DNA of 64,000 bases from Utricularia gibba (Eukaryota > Streptophyta > Magnoliopsida > Lamiales > Lentibulariaceae), in contig NEEC01000011.1 of the NCBI GenBank assembly GCA_002189035.1, positions 806,001-870,000 of the forward strand. The letters are read 5' to 3'. This document shows, piece by piece, positions 57,740 through 64,000 of the stretch. How positions within the stretch are numbered: the stretch's first letter is position 1; every line of letters begins with the position of its first letter. The translations under genes and the position numbers were made by a program. Under the pieces are notes generated by a model. That model saw only the letters and a list, made by a program, of their open reading frames with translations, searched no databases and was not told the DNA's origin.

Positions 57740-57976
57740 TGTAGTGTGGAAATAAAAACAGCAGCAAACTGCACTTGATGTGCTAAGAAAAATAGAGAAG
57801 AAAATACTTGGGATTGCCTTTCAAATTTATCAATATGCAGCAGTACATCTTACGGACTGACACTTAGACAATTTATGCAAGAAACAACTCTCAAAGAACG
57901 GCACACACATTCATCATAATTTCATCAGTTTCTTGTAACGGTAGGAGCTACTCAGCTTTCCAGATTAACTTCAACA
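57740..57976 (-). repeat. 5' LTR of the complete copia element
   Basis: 237 bp, TGTTGAAGTT at 57976 to CTACA at 57740 on the minus strand. It matches 52907-53200 apart from scattered substitutions and the extra block there. Confidence 0.9.
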
Positions 57977-58172
57977 GTTATGACTCCAAGGTGAAGAAGT
58001 CTCAACAGCAGCAGTCGAATGTCACTGAATTGGAAGGTAAGTTGTGAACATCATTTGCAATTGTCTGATACCCATGTTAGTTCTGTGAATTTTAAAAGAT
58101 TTTTTACGATGTTTGGTGCATGTAGATGCAAAATTCATAGCAGCTAAGAGCACGCTTCTTATTATCCAATGA

Positions 58173-60859
58173 GTATAAAATTTGGAACAATAAAAATCAG
58201 AGAAACTATAATTGGTGTGTGTCTGATGGGATTTGCAATCATCAGGTTATGATTGCTGCTGCCTACCTTTGTAGTGAAGTTTCTAGTATGCTTAGAGATC
58301 CCATTTGACCCCAAGGTCAAGCGCATAGTTCTGAAGAATAGCAAATAATATGTTACTCTCAAAAATATGACATGTGGGCATTAAAAATGGAGATTTACTT
58401 TCAACTCCATGATCTTTAGGACATGTACATTGTTATCCAAATAACATATATGTGGCTTTCATTTAATCTTCGGGAGGTGACCCATTTTTTTAGGATGACA
58501 ATGGGTAACAGGTTTTTATCCAAAGATTTTACTCTTGTTGACAATCCCTTTCCATGAAGAATGATATATTCTATATTTTTAATTTTTTTATCATCCTCTT
58601 TTCTTTTTTATCACAACGGAAGGTGGCTTTGACATTTTTTGTATTCCCCTGCGGCATAGAAGGTAAAGGAAGTAGCTGTTGATTTCACTTTTCAAGAATT
58701 GGGAGACCAAGACTCTTAAAGCCATTTTGAGTTCTAGGAATGATTCGTTTTTGGATCTTCTCCACGTTTTATTATGACGCAGGATCTCTAAAGTTTTACT
58801 CAATATTTAACACTGATTTGGTGAACGCTCAAATCGGGGTCCATTTGCAAAATAAACTCAGATGTGAAATTCTAGTCAGAATAATAGTTCTATTTTGTAA
58901 TTCCTAACAGGTAGCTCTCTTTTTTGAAATGATTGTGTTTTATCTGAGTTATAAAGATTCTATTTATGAAAGTAAAAATTACATTTAGGATATATCATTT
59001 TTGGAAAGTAAAACTATAAATTCAGCAAAAAAATTAATACATTTTATTGTAAATAATTATATTAATATTTTTATATATAAATAAGTATTTAATTTTTTTA
59101 GGTAAATATTGATTTAATTGATTTTAATAACCGGAAAGAGATTCATAAAGAAGTGAGAGTATTGTTCAAAGAAACATCGTTCAACCTCAAGAACAATGTC
59201 TACAACTGTGAACAACCATTACAAGTTTGAAATCAAAATAAAAATTTCAAGACGTTTCTTCACTACCATAAAGATGGTGCAAAACAACAAAAAGAAAGAA
59301 CTCATTTCCTCCACCTAAAAGTCTTCGCTTAAAATATTTTTTGGCATGCAATAATATCCATCATAATTATCCTTCATTCCTACTTTATATACATACATTG
59401 TATGATTGTCATCGTGACCCTGATGGCCCCAATATGTCTCTGGCCTTTCAATATAAAATTTATGCATTCCTTCTTAATTGATTCCTCTATAAAATTGCTT
59501 TTAACTCTAGCCTTCAGCCCCTAGCTCAAGTATTCATCCAAAACAAGTAAAAATAAAAGTAAAAAAAAATATAATGATACAAATATTTGTGTTTTCTAAT
59601 AAAAGTATTCAAACACTTAGATTAACTCCTAATTGAGTCATAATAACATAAATCAAATATAAAAAAAATATAAAAATATATAGAGAATTGCATTTGACAT
59701 ATTTCCCTTTCCTTAAGTCACTTCAAGTATGTAAGTAATAGCTATCAATGAATCAAACGAAACCCAAGTTTTGAAACACAACCAAGGTAATGCTTTCCTT
59801 TCTTACAACAAGTATAGCACTCAATTATGTTCTCCAATTCTTCTATTAAATCGAAGCAAAGCTACTTAAAAGGACAAACATCCTAATCAGGGAATTGCAC
59901 TGATCACTTCACTAAATTTCGAAAATATCCCAATTCAAGAGGGATAAGAATAAAAATTAAAGAAATTCAACTATAGTGACTAATGTTTATACTTTGGAGA
60001 AGACTTATTTGGATTATGAAACATTATGCGTGTCATATTCATTTTTCCACAATTTCGTCAACCAAACCTTATCCTTTGACACCCTAAATCTTTTTTCTTT
60101 ATTTCTTTCCTCTTCTCTTTTTTTTTTGTTTTTGCTCTTTTTCTTCTCCTTTTTTTTTCTCTTTTTTTCAGGAATTCTTTTTTCCAGTCACTATTGGAAA
60201 AACATAAAAATCGATAGCAACATAAAAAAAAAAGAAAATATAGGCAATGAAAAATTCCAAGTAGATCATCAGCATAAATCTTTTTTCTGAACTATATATC
60301 TAAAATGTAGAAAAATGTGAAGTGCTTTTCTGAACTATATATCTATATACCTAGTTATGAACATGTATAAGGTAAGTTTAATCATGAAAGCATTTGAAAA
60401 CTTCTGAAGCATGATATGGGGTAGATATAAAAACAAAAAAATTACGATAGAAAATAAAAAATATAGCAAAAAACAATCGTAACATATATAATCCTATTGC
60501 CCAATTATAAAGAAAAGTAAGGAAAACAAATGTATAAGAAACTGTTCCCCCACACTTAGTTTTGAGGATGTTCTCACTATCAAGTGTAAAAAAAGGTACC
60601 TTAATCATGAGTTGGCATAGAGGATCCAACACTAGCGGTGGTGAAGGCATCAAGCTTGGCGGAGAGGGCAGTGACATATTTCTTTAGTACATGATGACAA
60701 GAGCAACGTAAGCTTAGTTGGTGATGAAGGTATTGTAAAGAGCGACAGATCAATAGATTTTCCATAGATGTGATGTTTGCTAGAGAATTAAAACTGAACA
60801 TCAAAGGCGGGAATTTCAGCCTTTGGAGGTACTTGAATGGAAATTCGATTAATTAAAGT
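58173..60859. other. AT-rich intergenic stretch
   Basis: No gene recognised. It contains the repeat copy at 59850-60100 and a long pyrimidine-rich run at about 60090-60185. The frames at 59976-60290 and 60378-60677 are low-complexity or unassigned. Confidence 0.4.
59850..60100. repeat. Dispersed repeat, copy 2 (mate at 42690-42960)
   Basis: Same ordered blocks as 42690-42960, including aagcaaagctacttaaaagga and ggataagaataaaaa. Same orientation, noncoding. Confidence 0.55.
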
Positions 60860-61510
60860 AGCACTTTAATTAAAGTAACACACTTTCTTGCTATTAGAGA
60901 AAAAGGGCACAGTGCAAAACTAGCTGAAAGGTATGTATAAAAAATCATTAGATTGCATGGTATACCTTTTAGTATTATTTCAGATAGAGATACCAGATTT
61001 GTGTCAAGGTTTTGGCAGAGTTAACGGCAAGCTCTTCGAACAAAGCTGAACTTTAGCACAATATATCATCCACAAAGCGATGGCGAGAAAGAAAAATTTA
61101 ATTGAATGGTTGAGGATACATTAAGAGCTTGTGTTCTTGAGTTTGGCAGCTTTTGGGATAACTACTTAGCACTGATTGAATTTGATTACAATAACAGTTA
61201 TTATAGTAGCATTGATATGGCTCCGTACGAGGCTTCGTATGGTAGAAAATGTAGAACACCCTTACAGGGGAAGAAGTAGGCGAAAAGCAAGTTGTTGGAC
61301 CTGAATTGACAAGGATTACTAAGGAGAAAGTTGTAGTACAAAAGAATATGAAAATGAGAAGTTCGGCTAACTTGCATTGGAGGCCGTTATAGTTTGAAGT
61401 TGGTGAGTTTGTCTATCTGAAGGTCCAGTGAAGGGTATTACACGAATTAAGAAGATCAGCAAGCTTGCTCCGACACATATAGGGCCATTTGAGATCAACA
61501 TACAAATAGG
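60860..61510 (+). pseudogene. Chromovirus-type gypsy integrase remnant (Tekay/Del-like)
   Basis: Read across frames: IIRLHGIPFSIISDRDTRFVSRFWQ (second catalytic Asp), IYHPQSDGEKEKF (Glu position present), CVLEFGSFWDNYLALIEFDYNNSYYSSIDMAPYEASYGRKCRTP, and KISKLAPTHIGPFEI near the end. These are hallmark phrases of chromovirus integrase cores and tails. Stops and frameshifts are frequent, and no RT or LTR is attached. The chromodomain is not visible. Confidence 0.75.
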
Positions 61511-61670
61511 TGTGGATTGGACACCGATGTCTGACCATGGACAGCCCTTGGAGAACGTAAAGCACTCAACTCCTTTTTAAAATAATGCTCATGTTTGGTT
61601 TTGAAATATCAAGTTCCATTTTTTTTATGATAATAATTTATCACAATACAAAAGTGTTATATTGAAGCAT

Positions 61671-61745
61671 TGTGTTTTAAAAATTACTCTATTGGGATAT
61701 CACGTTTTAAAAATTACTTTACCGAAACATTGTGTTTTAAAAATT
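61671..61745. repeat. 30-bp tandem repeat, about 2.5 copies
   Basis: The block GTTTTAAAAATT recurs with a period of exactly 30 bases (ttttaaaaatt at 61675, 61705 and 61735). Spacer bases vary. It lies directly before the Tat-type LTR. Confidence 0.8.
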
Positions 61746-62165
61746 GATGGGGGATAAATCGGTCAGGTGTAATCGGCTTCTAAAAGGCTGCCAAAAAAGA
61801 CTTTGAGGGGATAATGCTAGTCGACAGACCGATATCTGTCAGAAATTTGACAGATACGGCCGCATGGCGTAGTCTGAAAAAGCGGCTGAATTACGGCATG
61901 ACAGGTGGCCGATATCTGAAAAGCGAGATTGCATAGAAAGAGCATAAAGCAGCTGACGTTTGCAGACGCTAGGATTCGGCCAGGTCGAGCTTTCCAATAA
62001 ATAGAAGAAACCCTTAAGGAGAGAGGGTTGGACTCTGAGAACTCTTCAACTTGTATCCTCTTCTTGGCCACCTCCGTATAGTGGATATTTTTTCCGGCGA
62101 GCTTTGATAGCTCTGTTGTAGTCCTCGATGGAGGTTGTTGAATAAAATATTTTCTTCTGAAATCA
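61745..62165 (+). repeat. LTR of the Tat-type gypsy element (provisional borders)
   Basis: TGATGGGGGA at 61745 and AAATCA at 62165 give TGAT/ATCA ends. The interior is GC-richer than the surroundings, with gccgatatctg repeats and a possible TATA-like ataaatag near 61997. It is followed after a few bases by RT coding sequence, without primer binding site, gag or protease. Confidence 0.5.
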
Positions 62166-62173
62166 GTACCTCG

Positions 62174-62550
62174 ATGGAGGTATATGTAGACGATATGATC
62201 GTGAAATCTATCAATGAGGACGACCATTTAGCGTATTTGGACTCTTGCTTCTCTCTATGTCGGTCGTACGGGTTAAAGCTCAACCCGCTGAAGTGTTGCT
62301 TCGTAGTGCAAAGTGGAAAATTCTTTGGGCATTATGTATCGAAGAGAGGAATCGAAGCAGACCCCGAGAAGATTAAGGCAATATGCGAAATGCAACCCCA
62401 AGGGCAATCAAGGAGTACCAGAGTCTCATAAGTAAATTGGCTGCCCTCAGCCGATTCATCTCTCGGTCTTTCGACAAGTCGGCATCGTTCTTCAAGGCCT
62501 TGCGAAAGGGAAATACTTTAGAATGGAACGAGGATTGTCGGATTGCCTTC
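62174..62550 (+). pseudogene. Tat-type RT, C-terminal half
   Basis: Begins exactly at MEVYVDDMIVKS (YVDD at 62183-62194), followed by YGLKLNPLKCCF, GHYVSKRGIEADPEKIKAI. A frameshift near 62385-62400 moves to the frame starting 62383: IKEYQSLISKLAALSRFIS and AFEKLKEYLSSPPLL. The fingers and most of the palm are absent. Confidence 0.8.
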
Positions 62551-63405
62551 GAGAAGCTCAAAGAATATCTCTCATCACCCCCGCTTCTTGTAGCTCCGAA
62601 GGAAGGGGAGCCCCTAGGACTATATCTATCCACATCACCTGTTGTGGTCAGCGCAGTTTTGACAACCATCTCGGTAGATAAACACTTGCAGGTTTATTAT
62701 GTGAGCAAGGTTCTATTACCGGCCGAAACCCGGTATATGGTGACAGAAAAATTCATCTTGGCACTAAAGATGGCAGCCACTAAGTTAAGGTCATATTTCC
62801 AAGATCGGCACATCGTGGTATTCACAAATGAGTCTCTGAAGAATATCCTATCTCGACCAGAGATTTCTGGAAGGGTTGCCAAGTGGGAGGTCGAATTGAG
62901 TACAATGGATATTGAATTTAAGTCGAGAACAGCGATCAAGGCCCAACCTCTCGCCGATTTTGTGGTCGAAATGACCAGACCTATTGACAGTTTCGTAGAG
63001 ACCAACGACCGATCGACAATGTACGTCGACGGCTCCACATACAACGGGGCCGGTAGGGGAATCGATATCCGAACTCTAGACGGAGAACATATCTACATCA
63101 CGGTGAAGTTCCTATTCCCCCCCTCTAACAATGTAGCCAAATATGAGGCCTTGGTCGAAGGGATGAAAATTGCTAGAGAGCTTGGTGTTGCAGAGCTCGT
63201 CATTTATACGGACTCATGGCTAGTACAAGGACAGTATTCGGATGAATATGAAACCCACGACCCCCTGATGGCTCTGTATTGTCCTAAGGTGAAGGAGTTA
63301 GCAAGGACCTTCAAGGAGTACACTTTGTCACATATCGCACGCGAGGAAAATGGATCCGCGCACAGTCTCACCCGATTTGCAGCGGGTTTTTCGGGATTAA
63401 AGTAA
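62551..63405 (+). pseudogene. Tat-type dual RNase H region
   Basis: In the frame from 62383, the RT-linked RNase H at residues about 78-160 is degenerate: LYLSTSPVVVSAVL lacks the first Asp. The second, archaeal-type RNase H covers residues about 213-332, with Asp216 (MYVDGSTYN), Glu255 (AKYEALVEG) and Asp277 (IYTDSWLV). Its last acidic position is His (EENGSAHSLTR; relatives have Ala-Asp). The frame ends at TAA 63403-63405. Confidence 0.8.
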
Positions 63406-64000
63406 GGGAGCGTGATGATCCGATTACGGGATCAGCCTTCGATAACCTTGCGGGCGGTGAATCATATTACCCAACGATTAGGAAACGACATCTCTCCGCA
63501 GCTGAGCCTCCTTGAAGATTGGACATCACCCTACATCCGATACCTGTAGAACGGAGAAAAGCCTCCCGGTAAAGCGGAAGCCCGACAATTGGAGATTAAG
63601 GTAAAGAGATATACGTTGATAAACGGAATTCTCTACCGAAGATCATTAGATGGACCCCAATTAAGGTGTGTCAGGACAAAGCACTCTCAAGAACTTATAA
63701 CCGATCTAAATGAAGGGGAATGCGGCAACCACGTCGGGATACGATCCTTGTGCAGGAAAGCTTTGAGAACCGGATATTAGTGGCCAACTATGAAGCGGGA
63801 TATTACCAAAATGGTGAAGAAGTGCAAAGTATGCCAATACCATGCAAGTATACCAAGAAAACCGGTAAACGGCCTAACCTCTCTTCCAATCTCATGCCCG
63901 TTCGATCGGTGGGTAGTGGATATTATGGCGCCATTCCCCCAAACCTCAGGCAAAAGGAAATTTGTCATCGTGGGAGTCGAGTATTTCTCCAAATGGGTAG
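63406..64000 (+). pseudogene. Tat-type integrase, N-terminal part, runs off the window
   Basis: The same frame continues after stops at 63403 and 63547 with INGILYRRSLDGP, the zinc part (CGNHVGIRSLCRKAL ... KKCKVCQYHAS) and the core start WVVDIMAPFP with the first catalytic Asp, then VGVEYFSKWV at the edge. TAG 63778-63780 replaces a Tyr codon of the usual GYYWP motif. Confidence 0.8.

Larger units (their letters stand above)
52907..57976 (-). mobile_element. Structurally complete Ty1/copia element with GTTAT target duplication
   Basis: Both LTRs, a tRNA-iMet primer binding site, gag, protease, integrase, RT, RNase H and a polypurine tract are all present in the right order on the minus strand. 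GTTAT flanks both sides (52902-52906 and 57977-57981). The coding region has stops and frameshifts, and two foreign insertions interrupt it (53744-53966 and 56996-57300). The two LTRs differ by roughly 17 substitutions over about 235 shared positions by eye, so the insertion is not recent. Confidence 0.92.
52844..58172 (+). pseudogene. Candidate host exon(s) interrupted by the copia insertion
   Basis: Setting aside the copia element and one copy of GTTAT, the flanks form one open frame. It starts after an acceptor-like ctctag at 52843. It runs 21 codons to 52906 (ending HSY) and continues at 57982 with DSKVKK, four Gln and NVTELE to a donor GAAG|GTAAGT at 58036. An 89-bp GT...AG gap (58037-58125) joins in frame to ATGCAAAATTC..., ending at TGA 58170-58172. 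The protein is not recognised; the Gln-rich and charged stretch suggests a coiled coil. Preserved frame, splice signals and stop together argue for a 3' gene end, but the exons are short. Confidence 0.4.
62170..64000 (+). mobile_element. Tat-type Ty3/gypsy element, internally deleted, cut by window end
   Basis: Contains RT from the YVDD box on, a degenerate RNase H, a second archaeal-type RNase H and the start of integrase. Two RNase H domains in this order are typical of the Tat lineage. Gag, protease and the first half of RT are missing between the LTR and 62170. Confidence 0.75.

Noticed and set aside
60090-60290. Phe/Leu-rich frame resembling a membrane protein
   Set aside because: Produced by a long pyrimidine-rich run (60090-60185); low complexity rather than a transmembrane protein.
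61817-62227. 136-residue minus-strand frame
   Set aside because: Antisense to the Tat-type LTR and RT start; no family resemblance.
1-64000. CRISPR, operon or prophage-like systems
   Set aside because: The tandem repeats seen are a microsatellite, a 30-bp minisatellite and the palindrome cluster; none has the regular spacers of CRISPR arrays, and all gene content is plant transposon-derived.

Overview
This window is nuclear DNA from a flowering plant, most likely a eudicot. It is AT-rich and consists almost entirely of decayed transposable elements. The plant assignment rests on plant-specific element families: Athila-type and Tat-type Ty3/gypsy retrotransposons, Tnt1-like Ty1/copia elements, hAT transposase remnants with a plant TTF-type zinc finger, and Harbinger-associated Myb/SANT-like proteins. 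I see no intact host gene, rRNA, tRNA or CRISPR array. The species cannot be read from the sequence.

Left part (1-26430). A hAT-derived repeat (copy A, about 10-2235) is directly followed by an Athila-like gypsy element with a clear 5' LTR (2236-3600), a tRNA-Asp-type primer binding site, broken gag-pro-RT-RNaseH-INT and a still-open env-position ORF (8975-9736). Its 3' LTR is missing, and it runs into hAT copy B (10221-11655). Further right are three minus-strand relics of the same LTR family (14175-14874, 16187-17513, 24003-25313), the 3' part of a Myb/SANT-like gene (17546-18075), two Tourist-like MITE candidates and a plant LINE ORF1 (DUF4283-like) remnant near 22.2-22.8 kb.

Middle (26431-52843). 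A Myb/SANT N-terminal fragment precedes a nest: a minus-strand Athila-like element (26815-34354) whose RT is split by a 5'-truncated plus-strand Tnt1-like copia element (27482 to about 31570). Then come an AT-rich stretch with an unclassified repeat pair, a foldback element (39235-39581), hAT copy C (39582-41430) and two related copia integrase remnants (44.7-45.3 kb and 48.3-50.2 kb).

Right part (52844-64000). A structurally complete copia element lies at 52907-57976 with a GTTAT target duplication. It carries two younger insertions, a MITE in its RNase H and a 305-bp solo LTR/TRIM in its gag. The copia target itself reads as a spliced host-like exon. After an empty stretch come a chromovirus-type integrase relic (60.86-61.51 kb) and a Tat-type gypsy element (LTR fused to RT, dual RNase H, integrase start) cut by the window end.

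Nothing here acts as a working pathway. The value is in the layering: insertions, truncations and microhomology junctions give an order of events. I found no convincing novel system.
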